Both the position numbers and the translations under genes were made by a program. This document shows, piece by piece, positions 14,776-22,356 of a stretch of DNA of 25,450 nucleotides. Numbering within the stretch: the stretch's first letter is position 1; the number at the start of each line of letters is the position of its first letter. The stretch is from SIG701 sp045577175. GTDB taxonomy: Bacteria > Bacillota > Clostridia > Oscillospirales > CAG-272. The DNA lies in the NCBI GenBank assembly GCA_045577175.1, contig JAZNHT010000042.1, positions 1 through 25,450 of the forward strand, read 5' to 3'. The notes under the pieces are model-generated. The model saw only the letters and a list, made by a program, of their open reading frames with translations, was not told the origin of the DNA and ran no database searches.

Positions 14776-16611
14776 TCACTCCACCGTGACCGATTTCGCA
14801 AGATTGCGCGGACGGTCCACGTCCAGTCCCATCTGCGCCGCCGTATAATAAGCGATCATCTGCATCGCTGTCATCACGGAGAGCGCCGCGCACCACGCCT
14901 GATTGCCCGCCGTGGGAACGGTAAGCAGCAAATCAGACGGAATCTCGCGCGTCTCCGCAATCCCCTGTGCCGCCGCGGCGATCACAAAAGCACCGCGCGA
15001 TTTCACCTCGCGGATGGCGGAGACCGTCTTCTCCGCAAGCGAATCTTCCGTAAGGATCGCAATTACGGGCGTTCCCTCCTCGACAAGGGAGATCGTGCCG
15101 TGCTTCAGCTCCCCGGCGGCGTATGCCTCCGCGTGGAGATAGGTGATCTCCTTCAGCTTCAGCGACGCCTCCGTGCCGAGAACGCTGTCCGCACCGCGCC
15201 CGATATAGAAAATATGCGGTTTCGTTTTCAGACGCAAGGAAATCTTATCAATCTCCGCGGTGAGTGCGAGCGTTTTCGTGATTGCGGTCGGCACGTCATC
15301 AAGCAGTGTGCGGCACTGTCCGCGCGCTTCCTTTTCCGTCATCCTGTCGCGCGCAAGTGCGAGACGGATTGTGAGCAGCCGAAGCGTCGCGCACTGCACA
15401 ATATACGCCTTCGTGCTCGCCACCGCAATTTCGGGACCGGCACGGGTGTAGATCACGTCGTCCGCCTCTCTTGCCACCGTCGAGCCGACGACATTCACAA
15501 TCGCCGCCGTGCGCACGCCGCGCGATTTCACCAGGCGGAGCGCGGAGAGCGTATCCGCCGTCTCGCCAGACTGCGAGATGAAGAGAACGAGATCCCTCTC
15601 CCCGAGAATCGGCTCACGTCCGCGAAATTCGGACGCGATCTCCACCGTCACGGGCACGCGCGCCTCCGCTTCGATCCACTGACGCGCAAGCAGTCCTGCG
15701 TGCATCGCCGTGCCACACGCGACAATGTGGATCCGTTCCACCTCGGCGAGCATCTCTCCGTCCAGACTCGGCACGCCGAAATGCGGCAGTCCGTCCTTGA
15801 GATACGGTGCAACTGTCGCGCGCAGTACATAGGGCTCCTCGTGAATCTCCTTCAGCATAAAGTGCGCATATCCGCTGCGCTGTGCCGCCTCCACGTCCCA
15901 ATCGACCGTTTCCACACCGAGCACGACCGCGCTCCCGTTTTCATTGAAAAAGGAAATCTCCGTCCCGTCCAGAACGGCGAGGACTCCCTCGGGCAGGCGG
16001 ATGTACGAGCGCGTGTACGGCAGAATCGCCGGAATATCCGACGCAATCATGGACGCGCCGTCCGTTTGGGCAACGATCAGCGGACTCCCCTTGCGGATCG
16101 CGTAGAGCGTTCGCGGTCTGTCGTGAAACAGCACGCCGAGCGCGTATGAGCCGCGCATAACCGCCGCCGCACGGTAGATCGCATCTGCCGGATCGCCGCT
16201 TTCGCGGTAGAACGAGTCGATCAGATGTGCCGCCGCCTCCGTATCCGTTTCGGAAGCAAAGACGTACCCCCGTGCACGGAGTTTTTCCGCGATCGCGGCA
16301 TAGTTTTCGATAATCCCGTTGTGGACGAGGGTGAGCGATCCCGACGTATGCGGATGCGAATTTTCATCCGACGGTGCGCCGTGCGTCGCCCATCTCGTGT
16401 GTCCGATGCCCGTAGTGCCCGACACGGGATGCGTTTTCAGCTTTTCTCTGAGTGCATCGAGCTTTCCCTTCGCCTTCACGGTGCGAACGCCTGCCGTCCC
16501 TGCCACGGCGATCCCTGCCGAATCGTAGCCGCGATACGAAAGGGTATCCAATCCGTCAAGCAGGATCGGCACGCAGTCCGTCTGCCCCGAAAATCCGATA
16601 ATTCCACACAT
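14776..16611 (-). CDS. glmS: glutamine--fructose-6-phosphate aminotransferase (isomerizing)
   Basis: Makes glucosamine-6-phosphate from fructose-6-phosphate and glutamine, the entry step to UDP-GlcNAc. The N-terminal Ntn glutaminase domain begins MCGIIGFSG, with C2 the nucleophile after Met removal. GHTRWATHG and a conserved NGIIENYA follow. Two SIS sugar-isomerase domains occupy about 285-611; they include ISQSGETADTLSALR and the C-terminal RNLAKSVTVE, with the catalytic lysine of the AKSVTVE tail. Length is 611 residues, normal. The ATG follows GAGGG by seven bases and lies 23 bases after the glmM stop. No glmS ribozyme is possible in that short gap, so feedback through that riboswitch is absent. 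Confidence 0.97.
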   Translation of the reverse strand: MCGIIGFSGQTDCVPILLDGLDTLSYRGYDSAGIAVAGTAGVRTVKAKGKLDALREKLKTHPVSGTTGIGHTRWATHGAPSDENSHPHTSGSLTLVHNGIIENYAAIAEKLRARGYVFASETDTEAAAHLIDSFYRESGDPADAIYRAAAVMRGSYALGVLFHDRPRTLYAIRKGSPLIVAQTDGASMIASDIPAILPYTRSYIRLPEGVLAVLDGTEISFFNENGSAVVLGVETVDWDVEAAQRSGYAHFMLKEIHEEPYVLRATVAPYLKDGLPHFGVPSLDGEMLAEVERIHIVACGTAMHAGLLARQWIEAEARVPVTVEIASEFRGREPILGERDLVLFISQSGETADTLSALRLVKSRGVRTAAIVNVVGSTVAREADDVIYTRAGPEIAVASTKAYIVQCATLRLLTIRLALARDRMTEKEARGQCRTLLDDVPTAITKTLALTAEIDKISLRLKTKPHIFYIGRGADSVLGTEASLKLKEITYLHAEAYAAGELKHGTISLVEEGTPVIAILTEDSLAEKTVSAIREVKSRGAFVIAAAAQGIAETREIPSDLLLTVPTAGNQAWCAALSVMTAMQMIAYYTAAQMGLDVDRPRNLAKSVTVE

Positions 16612-16634
16612 ATTCTATCCCTCGCTTTCCTAAT

Positions 16635-17984
16635 TCACGCGCCGCCGAGACGCGTCTCGATTACTTCTGCCACCGCGCACGCCGCGCGGCGGATTGCGTC
16701 TTCCTCATCGCCCTCCGCCATCACGCGAATCAGCGGCTCCGTGCCCGACGGACGGACGACAATCCGTCCGCTGTCTCCGAGCATCGCTTCCGCTTCTTTG
16801 ATCGCGCGCGCGATCTCCGTATCGGTGTAAAAGCGCAGCTTCCCCTCCGCCGTCGTTCGCAGATTCCGCATCACCTGCGGTGCGCGGCGCATTTTCGTAT
16901 TCAACTGCGAGAGTGTCTTTCCCGACCTTGCAAGCAAAGAAAACATCTGCACGGCGGTCAGCTGTCCGTCGCCCGTCGTGGCGTATTCCGTGAAAATGAT
17001 GTGTCCCGACTGCTCGCCGCCGAGCACGCTTCCCTCGCGGAGCATCTCCTCCAGCACGAATCGGTCGCCGACCTGCGTGGCGATAAAGCGTATTCCCTCC
17101 GCCTCGCAGAAGCGGACAAAGCCGAAATTCGTCATGACCGTTCCGACGACGGTGTTATGCCGCAAGGTTCCGCGCTCCTTTTTCTCGGTAGCGAGGATGG
17201 AGAGAATCATATCCCCATCGATCACCTCGCCCTTTTCATCGATAAGCAGGCAGCGGTCGGCGTCTCCGTCGAATGCCGCGCCGCCGTCAAGCCCGTGCGC
17301 GATAACGTACGCCGCAAGCGCTTCCGGATGCGTCGAGCCGCAATCCTCGTTAATATTCACCCCATCGGGCGTGCTTGAAAGCATATGCACCTCGGCACCG
17401 AGGGAGGTAAACAGCGTCTCCGCCGTGCTACTCGCGCTTCCGTTTGCACAGTCGAGGGCGATTTTCAGTCCGCGAAGCGGCGTCTCAGCCGTATCCGCAA
17501 GATGGCGGACGTACATCTGCCGCGCGTCCGTATTGACCGTAATCCGACCGACATCGCCGCCCGTCGGCGCGGCAAACGTGCCGCCGTCCAGCACAAGCGA
17601 TTCGATCTCCTCCTCTAAAAGATCGGGCAATTTATACCCGTCCCCGCGGAAAATTTTGATCCCGTTATGCTCTGCCGGATTGTGTGAGGCGGAAATCATC
17701 ACGCCTGCATCCGCCCCCATGGAGGTAACGAGATACGCCACGGCAGGCGTGGGCACAACGCCGAGCAGTACGACATCCGCGCCGACGGAGGTAAGTCCCG
17801 CGGCAACAGCGGATGAAAGCATATCCCCCGACACACGGGTGTCACACCCGATCAGAAATGTCGCGCGTCCGCGCTCTTTTTTCAAAACGGTACCTGCCGC
17901 ACGCCCGACTGCCAAGGCGATCTCACAAGAAAGCTCCGTATTGGCAACGCCGCGCACGCCGTCTGTTCCGAAAAGTCTTCCCAT
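16635..17984 (-). CDS. glmM: phosphoglucosamine mutase
   Basis: Converts glucosamine-6-phosphate to glucosamine-1-phosphate. The phosphoserine loop MISASHNPAEHNGIKIF holds S100, the residue expected to be phosphorylated. The Mg site DGDADRCLLID and the sugar-phosphate binding PSGTEPLIRVM near the C-terminus are present. Length is 449 residues, the family norm. The start is the ATG at 17982-17984, eight bases after GGAGG; the longer frame to 18032 lies inside the preceding gene. Only one base separates it from the stop of the beta-helix gene, and its ribosome site lies within that gene, so translation is coupled. Confidence 0.97.
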   Translation of the reverse strand: MGRLFGTDGVRGVANTELSCEIALAVGRAAGTVLKKERGRATFLIGCDTRVSGDMLSSAVAAGLTSVGADVVLLGVVPTPAVAYLVTSMGADAGVMISASHNPAEHNGIKIFRGDGYKLPDLLEEEIESLVLDGGTFAAPTGGDVGRITVNTDARQMYVRHLADTAETPLRGLKIALDCANGSASSTAETLFTSLGAEVHMLSSTPDGVNINEDCGSTHPEALAAYVIAHGLDGGAAFDGDADRCLLIDEKGEVIDGDMILSILATEKKERGTLRHNTVVGTVMTNFGFVRFCEAEGIRFIATQVGDRFVLEEMLREGSVLGGEQSGHIIFTEYATTGDGQLTAVQMFSLLARSGKTLSQLNTKMRRAPQVMRNLRTTAEGKLRFYTDTEIARAIKEAEAMLGDSGRIVVRPSGTEPLIRVMAEGDEEDAIRRAACAVAEVIETRLGGA

Positions 17985-17985
17985 C

Positions 17986-18675
17986 TTATCTTCCTCCTGC
18001 CGCCTCGGCGGTATATACTCTCTGCTCCACAATCACGTCCGCAGATTTCACGATCCGATTCTCACCGATCACGCCGCGCACATGCGTCAGCGGATAGACG
18101 CGCGTGCCGCGTCCGATCACCGTTCCCGGGGAAAGCACGCAGTTGCATCCGATCTCCACAAAATCGCCGAGCATCGCGCCGCATTTCTTCCGTCCTGTTT
18201 CGATTTCGTACTCACCGCGGATCGTGACGGGGGTTTTGTCGCTCTTCACGTTGGACGTGATCGCACCGGCACCCATGTGCGCGCGGTAGCCGAGGATCGA
18301 ATCTCCGCAGTAGTTGAAGTGCGGAATCTGCACTTTATCAAACAGAATTGCGTTCTTCACCTCGGTTGAATTGCCGACGACGGCATCCTCCCCGACAATT
18401 ACACTGCCGCGGATGTACGCACCCGGGCGTATCTCCGCCCGCGCGCCGATAATGCACGGCGGCTGAATGACCGCATTCTCCGCCACACGCGCGCTTTTCG
18501 CAATCCACACGCCCTCCGTCGGGGAATCATACTGCGTGGAATCAAGCCGCGCCCCCGTTTCATAGATGAAATCCGACAAAAAACTCAGAGCCTCCCACGG
18601 CATTTCAAACCGCGCAAGAAGCGGCGCGGCAATCGTGTGCGACAAATCAAACAGTTCCGAAATACAAATCAACAT
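17986..18675 (-). CDS. left-handed beta-helix protein, GlmU acyltransferase-like (no pyrophosphorylase domain)
   Basis: The 229-residue protein has a helical N-terminus (about 1-45) and then hexapeptide repeats forming a left-handed beta-helix (about 53-215), such as IGARAEI, VGEDAVV, GAGAIT and IGRGTRV. The segment PHFNYCGDSILGYRAHMGAGAITSN resembles the acetyltransferase half of GlmU. The GlmU-type nucleotidyltransferase half is missing. The start ATG at 18673-18675 follows GGGAGGAGAGAGT; the 15-residue longer form lacks a ribosome site. Being first in an operon with glmM and glmS, it likely handles glucosamine-1-phosphate or a related sugar nucleotide. Similar Clostridia proteins are often labelled UDP-GlcNAc pyrophosphorylase, which the visible domain content does not support. 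Confidence 0.78.
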   Translation of the reverse strand: MLICISELFDLSHTIAAPLLARFEMPWEALSFLSDFIYETGARLDSTQYDSPTEGVWIAKSARVAENAVIQPPCIIGARAEIRPGAYIRGSVIVGEDAVVGNSTEVKNAILFDKVQIPHFNYCGDSILGYRAHMGAGAITSNVKSDKTPVTIRGEYEIETGRKKCGAMLGDFVEIGCNCVLSPGTVIGRGTRVYPLTHVRGVIGENRIVKSADVIVEQRVYTAEAAGGR

Positions 18676-18758
18676 ACTCTCTCCTCCCGACCGTTTTACG
18701 GCATCCATATCTGTATACAATGCACGTACACAGCCAAATGCTACAACAAAGTATAAAA

Positions 18759-18787
18759 ATCATACCATATTTCACAAATTAAATCAA
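18759..18787 (-). promoter_or_regulatory. promoter of the beta-helix protein-glmM-glmS operon
   Basis: On the minus strand TTGATT (18782-18787), a 17-base spacer and TATGAT (18759-18764) preceded by TGG, an extended -10. The leader to the first ATG is about 75 bases. A second possible promoter (TTGTAC, 16 bases, TATACT) lies further upstream around 18833-18865. Confidence 0.6.
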
Positions 18788-18881
18788 GAGAAAATCGCTT
18801 CCATTTTTGAATTTCGTATGCCCAAACAAAAATATAGTATAAATTTAGCACGATATTGTACAAATTCACAAAGAAAGAAAC

Positions 18882-18915
18882 CGCCGAACGAAAGGCGAAA
18901 CCAATCGTTCGGCGG
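18882..18915 (-). terminator. terminator after the nagA-like gene
   Basis: CCGCCGAACGA (18882-18892) pairs with TCGTTCGGCGG (18905-18915). On the minus strand it is followed by TTTCTTTC, a modest U-rich tail. It lies 15 bases past the stop codon. Confidence 0.65.
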
Positions 18916-18930
18916 CGGTGGATATTCGAT

Positions 18931-20106
18931 TTACAGCACGATCTTGCCGTCACAGGCGGCGAGCTCGCCCTCAAGGATAACCTTTTTGACGTGCATCATA
19001 TCGTCAACGATAATGATGTTGGCAATCTTGCCCTCCTCCAAGCTGCCGACCTTGTCGTCGATGCCGAGCAGGCGGGCGGGGTTGATCGTCGCACAGCGGA
19101 TTGCGTGACCGATACCGTAGCCGGTATGCGTCATGAAGTTGCGGCAGGAATTTTCAAGCGTCATGCGGCTGCCTGCGAGCATACCCTCGGAATCGTAGTT
19201 GAGATCGGGACCGTATGCAATTCCCTTCGCGGGATCGTTCAGGTACTTGACCTTGGACGCCATGGAATCGGTGATAAGGATGATCTTCTCGATGCCCTTG
19301 GTGCGCACAACCATGCGGATCATGTCCGCATCGAGATGGACGCCGACCTCGTCGCAGATGAGCTCTGCGTACATATCCGGCTTGTAGAGCGTGTACTCGT
19401 CACAGCCGGGGCTGATGCAGCCCTGTGCGATGCCGGGCGCCTTGCCGGAGTCACCGTGGTGCGTCTGCACCTTGACGCCGTATTTCTCGACCTTATGGCA
19501 ATACTTCGCGTGCGCCTCGGAATGACCGAGTGCGAAAATCGCGTTCGGGAAGCGCTCCTTCGTGCGCTTCATAAACAGATCGATATTCTTTCTGCCAGGA
19601 TCGATCGCCCAGACGCGGGCATCCGCACCGAGCTCATCAAGCAGCGGCTCAAATTCCTCCGCAGTGATGTCCTCCGTCCAGAGAATACTGTTTTGGTTGC
19701 TGCCGACGCCGTTCATGTACGGACCTTCCATATACAGACCGTCCATGATCTTGCCGACGCCCGTTTTGGAAATCGCACGGATTTTCTTGGCACCCTCCGC
19801 CATGCGCTCCAGCGTCAAATTGCAGTAAAAGGTAGGAAGAATGGTCGTCTCGCCGTGCACAATGAAGTGCTCGCAGCATTTCAGCGGCTCATCGACAAAC
19901 AGATCGTCCTCGGAGCCGTGGTTATGTATATCGATCAGACCGGGCGCGGTGTACAGTCCGCCCGCATCGATGATCTCGCATCCCTCGGGAATATTCACCT
20001 CGGACGCTTTGCCGACTTCAACGATCTTTCCCTGATCGTATGTGATCGCACCGTCCCAGATGATTGCATCCTCCAAAAGGAGCTTGGTGTTGACAATCGC
20101 TTTCAT
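18931..20106 (-). CDS. nagA: N-acetylglucosamine-6-phosphate deacetylase-like amidohydrolase
   Basis: Removes the acetyl group of GlcNAc-6-phosphate, giving glucosamine-6-phosphate. The fold is an amidohydrolase barrel: HNH at H61-N62-H63 in PGLIDIHNHG, E127 in MEGPYMN, H195 in FALGHSEAH, H216 in VQTHHGD, and the catalytic acid D280 in LITDSMAS. These positions line up with the known NagA metal and catalytic residues. One difference is that the usual THLFNAM-type loop reads THHGDSGKAPG. Length is 391 residues, normal. The ATG at 20104-20106 has GGAGG seven bases upstream; the frame to 20208 is an unsupported extension. It follows the NagB-like gene by 120 bases with a hairpin between. Substrate is likely but not certain. 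Confidence 0.82.
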   Translation of the reverse strand: MKAIVNTKLLLEDAIIWDGAITYDQGKIVEVGKASEVNIPEGCEIIDAGGLYTAPGLIDIHNHGSEDDLFVDEPLKCCEHFIVHGETTILPTFYCNLTLERMAEGAKKIRAISKTGVGKIMDGLYMEGPYMNGVGSNQNSILWTEDITAEEFEPLLDELGADARVWAIDPGRKNIDLFMKRTKERFPNAIFALGHSEAHAKYCHKVEKYGVKVQTHHGDSGKAPGIAQGCISPGCDEYTLYKPDMYAELICDEVGVHLDADMIRMVVRTKGIEKIILITDSMASKVKYLNDPAKGIAYGPDLNYDSEGMLAGSRMTLENSCRNFMTHTGYGIGHAIRCATINPARLLGIDDKVGSLEEGKIANIIIVDDMMHVKKVILEGELAACDGKIVL

Positions 20107-20180
20107 GCGTGTTCCTCCGTGGTTTGATTTCGCCCGTTCCTCCGTCTCGCACGCAAGAAAGGCGTATCTCATTGAAAGTA

Positions 20181-20206
20181 GTGCCCCACCGGTGTCGGTG
20201 AGGCAC
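20181..20206 (-). other. intergenic hairpin between the NagB-like and nagA-like genes
   Basis: GTGCC..CACC (20181-20190) pairs imperfectly with GGTG.GGCAC (20197-20206), with no T run after it on either strand. It could stabilise or process the joint mRNA rather than end it; partial termination is possible. Confidence 0.45.
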
Positions 20207-20226
20207 AATGATGTTTTATGAGAGAA

Positions 20227-21198
20227 TCAGAGTTCCCAATCCTTGATGCCGCAGTGCCAGCTTGCGAACGGACGAGCCATTGCCTCGGATACGTAGCAGG
20301 TACCCTTGCCGAGACGCATGATGGATGCCGGGAAGTCCATGGTGATCGGGCCGTACAGCTCAAGACGGGAAACCATGCGCTGCCAGGTGTCGCCGGCCTG
20401 GTTGTTGAGGATGTTATGTACCTCAAAGCGCTCTCTTGCGCTGACAATATCCTTCGGACCGATGGTAGCAGCCTTGTACGGAACTGCCCAAACGTCACCG
20501 GATGCGCCCATGGGAGCGAACAGGGAGTTCTCAGCAACGGTGAGAGGCGTGGTGGTTACGATACGGGAGCCGAGCGTGATGAACTCCTCAAGAGAGTCAG
20601 CCTTGAACTCCTCAGTTCTGGGATCGATGAATGCGGTGTGACCCGGCCAACCGGTTGCGGAGTAGCAAACATCTGCGCCGCCGTTGCCTGCCTCTTCGAT
20701 CATGGCAGAGTATACGCCGGGAGCCTTGTTGTCGTTGTTGAAGGTGTGCCACTGCTCATACGGCGGACGGAGATCCTCACGGATACGAGCGTAGAAGTGG
20801 TTCACGAAGGAGTAACCGAGACCTGCACCGTAGGTGAGAGGAGCAACATTGCCGTCCTCATCTGCCCACTCGTCCATAGCGAACGCGTGCACGTTGCGGC
20901 AGTTGATGTTGTACTTGTTAATCATCTCTGCAACTGCGGAGTAGAGATCCTGCCACTGGTTCGGGCAGATCATGACGAACGGGGTATCGTTGACGTCAGA
21001 CTGCTGGATGCGGTAGAACATGTCCTGTGCAAAGCAGTACTCGGGGAACATAACAACGCGGACGGAATAACCGTTCTCGTTGGTGTACTCCATGTCCTCA
21101 CGCTTGATGTTGCGGATTCTCTCGAGCTCCTCCAGCGGAAGATCGCTCAGCGGAAGCCACGGAGCGGGTTTGAAGCGAAATTCATCGTAGAGTCCCAT
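20227..21198 (-). CDS. diverged NagB-like sugar-phosphate isomerase/deaminase
   Basis: The 323-residue protein follows the glucosamine-6-phosphate deaminase (NagB) fold but is longer and diverged. FAMDEW (D109) corresponds to the NagB FNMDEY with catalytic D72. GWPGHTAFIDP (183-193) corresponds to the NagB GxGxDGHxAFNEP, so the catalytic histidine is kept (H187), but the aspartate before it is proline (P185) and the later glutamate is aspartate (D192). TTTPLTVAEN takes the place of the usual SVTALTxG region. The ATG at 21196-21198 follows GGAGG by ten bases. It precedes the nagA-like gene, so it probably acts on amino-sugar phosphates. Given the lost aspartate it may be a deaminase with changed chemistry, an isomerase, or a sensor. 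Confidence 0.75.
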   Translation of the reverse strand: MGLYDEFRFKPAPWLPLSDLPLEELERIRNIKREDMEYTNENGYSVRVVMFPEYCFAQDMFYRIQQSDVNDTPFVMICPNQWQDLYSAVAEMINKYNINCRNVHAFAMDEWADEDGNVAPLTYGAGLGYSFVNHFYARIREDLRPPYEQWHTFNNDNKAPGVYSAMIEEAGNGGADVCYSATGWPGHTAFIDPRTEEFKADSLEEFITLGSRIVTTTPLTVAENSLFAPMGASGDVWAVPYKAATIGPKDIVSARERFEVHNILNNQAGDTWQRMVSRLELYGPITMDFPASIMRLGKGTCYVSEAMARPFASWHCGIKDWEL

Positions 21199-21292
21199 GA
21201 TAAGACTACCTCCAAAAAATAATAATTGATCTCAGCACGGGTATGCGGCTCACTTTTACAAAGCAAAAAGCACACACACCGTGATTATATTG

Positions 21293-21321
21293 AGTATATC
21301 ATAATTTTTGCAGAATTGCAA
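21293..21321 (-). promoter_or_regulatory. promoter of the NagB-like/nagA-like unit
   Basis: On the minus strand TTGCAA (21316-21321), a 17-base spacer and TATACT (21293-21298) preceded by TGA, an extended -10. The leader to the ATG is about 90 bases, with no recognised riboswitch. Confidence 0.7.
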
Positions 21322-21357
21322 GGGCTTTTGGGAAAATTTATCGTAGTTTTCTCTACA

Positions 21358-22248
21358 TCATCGGGAAGAAATTGCTCTCTCCAGCTGCGTCTCATAATAA
21401 GCGGGCTCCTGTTCGCGGATCACATAGGTGTGAAGTCCCTCTGCATCCCCGTCAAAATGATTCGCTCCCGTTTCGGGATCGATCCGCGCCGTACCGCGCA
21501 CGAGGGTGTAGCCTGCTGCCTCCGCATCGCCCGTGATCGCCAGAGAGACAAGCATCGGATCCCACGAAAGCCGTCCGTTCGGCGAGCCGTGATCGCACAA
21601 AGCCTTGTGCAGGAAATCGTCCTTGGCGAGAGCTCTGCCGCAGGTCACGTCCGCGCCGATCTCAAACCCTAAAAACGTAATCGGCACAGGGCATTTTTCG
21701 ATAAATCGGCACGCGCCGTCACGCGTGCAGGACGTGCAGAAAATATTGTACTCCCTGCCGCCGTCCTCGTCCCACTTCCCTGCCATCGACCAGATGCGAG
21801 AGACCTTTGCCTTTACAAGCTCCCGTCCCGTCAGCGGAGAAATTTCATCCGCCTCGCTTTCGAGAAGATCGGCGATAACGTGCAGAAAGCCGATCTCGCA
21901 AATCTCCATTTTATCGGAAGCCGCGGAAAGCAGTCGGCGGTAGAGCTTCACGCCGTCCTCGGCATCCGCGTTCGATTTATATCGGACAGCGAACGGCGCA
22001 AGCCGCTTCTGATAGGAGACACGCTCTTTGAGATCGCGCGGCGTTTTATCGATCCCGATCGAAACATCCGTCAGCCCCTCCAAATGAAGAAATCCGTCCA
22101 GCGACGCGGCGGAATCCGTCATGACGTGATTGATGACAATACCCGCGAGTGCGATTTTTTCGTTAAGGGCGGCACGTGCCAGAATCCGCACAGCAACGGC
22201 GTCGTCGCAGTCCGATCCCCAATCCGTACCGAGTATGAATGTGCGCAT
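21358..22248 (-). CDS. nucleoside-hydrolase-family protein
   Basis: Inosine-uridine-preferring nucleoside hydrolase fold, a Ca-dependent family that splits N-glycosidic bonds. The N-terminal aspartate cluster is present in the form TDWGSDCDD (D9, D13, D15, D16), a variant of the classical DTDxGxDDA. A late aspartate that would complete the metal site may be the one in RLSWDPML. Length is 296 residues, against about 310-330 in most members. The start at 22246-22248 has GGAGG seven bases upstream; the frame to 22323 lacks support. It has its own promoter. Next to amino-sugar genes it may salvage ribose from nucleosides or act on another N-glycoside. Substrate unknown. Confidence 0.78.
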   Translation of the reverse strand: MRTFILGTDWGSDCDDAVAVRILARAALNEKIALAGIVINHVMTDSAASLDGFLHLEGLTDVSIGIDKTPRDLKERVSYQKRLAPFAVRYKSNADAEDGVKLYRRLLSAASDKMEICEIGFLHVIADLLESEADEISPLTGRELVKAKVSRIWSMAGKWDEDGGREYNIFCTSCTRDGACRFIEKCPVPITFLGFEIGADVTCGRALAKDDFLHKALCDHGSPNGRLSWDPMLVSLAITGDAEAAGYTLVRGTARIDPETGANHFDGDAEGLHTYVIREQEPAYYETQLERAISSR

Positions 22249-22271
22249 AGATGCACCTCCTTTATGGGGAC

Positions 22272-22300
22272 AGTATACCACACTTTCCGAATTTTGTAAA
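22272..22300 (-). promoter_or_regulatory. promoter of the nucleoside-hydrolase-family gene
   Basis: On the minus strand TTTACA (22295-22300), a 17-base spacer and TATACT (22272-22277) preceded by TGG, an extended -10. The leader to the ATG is only about 20 bases and contains GGAGG. Confidence 0.75.
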
Positions 22301-22322
22301 GGCAAACGCCTTTTTTTACACA

Positions 22323-22352
22323 AAACAGCCGCATCCGAGGATGCGGCTGTTT
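22323..22352 (-). terminator. intrinsic terminator after the CxxC-repeat lipoprotein
   Basis: AAACAGCCGCATCC (22323-22336) pairs with GGATGCGGCTGTTT (22339-22352). On the minus strand a T-rich stretch with seven T follows after GTGTAAAA. It begins five bases past the lipoprotein stop. Confidence 0.8.
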
Positions 22353-22356
22353 CAGA

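Noticed and set aside
14761..16149. A 462-codon plus-strand open frame opposite glmS
   Set aside because: Antisense shadow; starts in the glmS terminator.
16978..18369. A 463-codon plus-strand open frame opposite glmM and the beta-helix gene
   Set aside because: Antisense shadow with a serine/proline-rich translation.
18741..18974. A 77-codon minus-strand frame between the nagA-like gene and the beta-helix gene
   Set aside because: It runs through the nagA terminator and the promoter of the next operon and has no ribosome site.
18856..20127. A 423-codon plus-strand open frame opposite the nagA-like gene
   Set aside because: Antisense shadow; no ribosome site and no domain.
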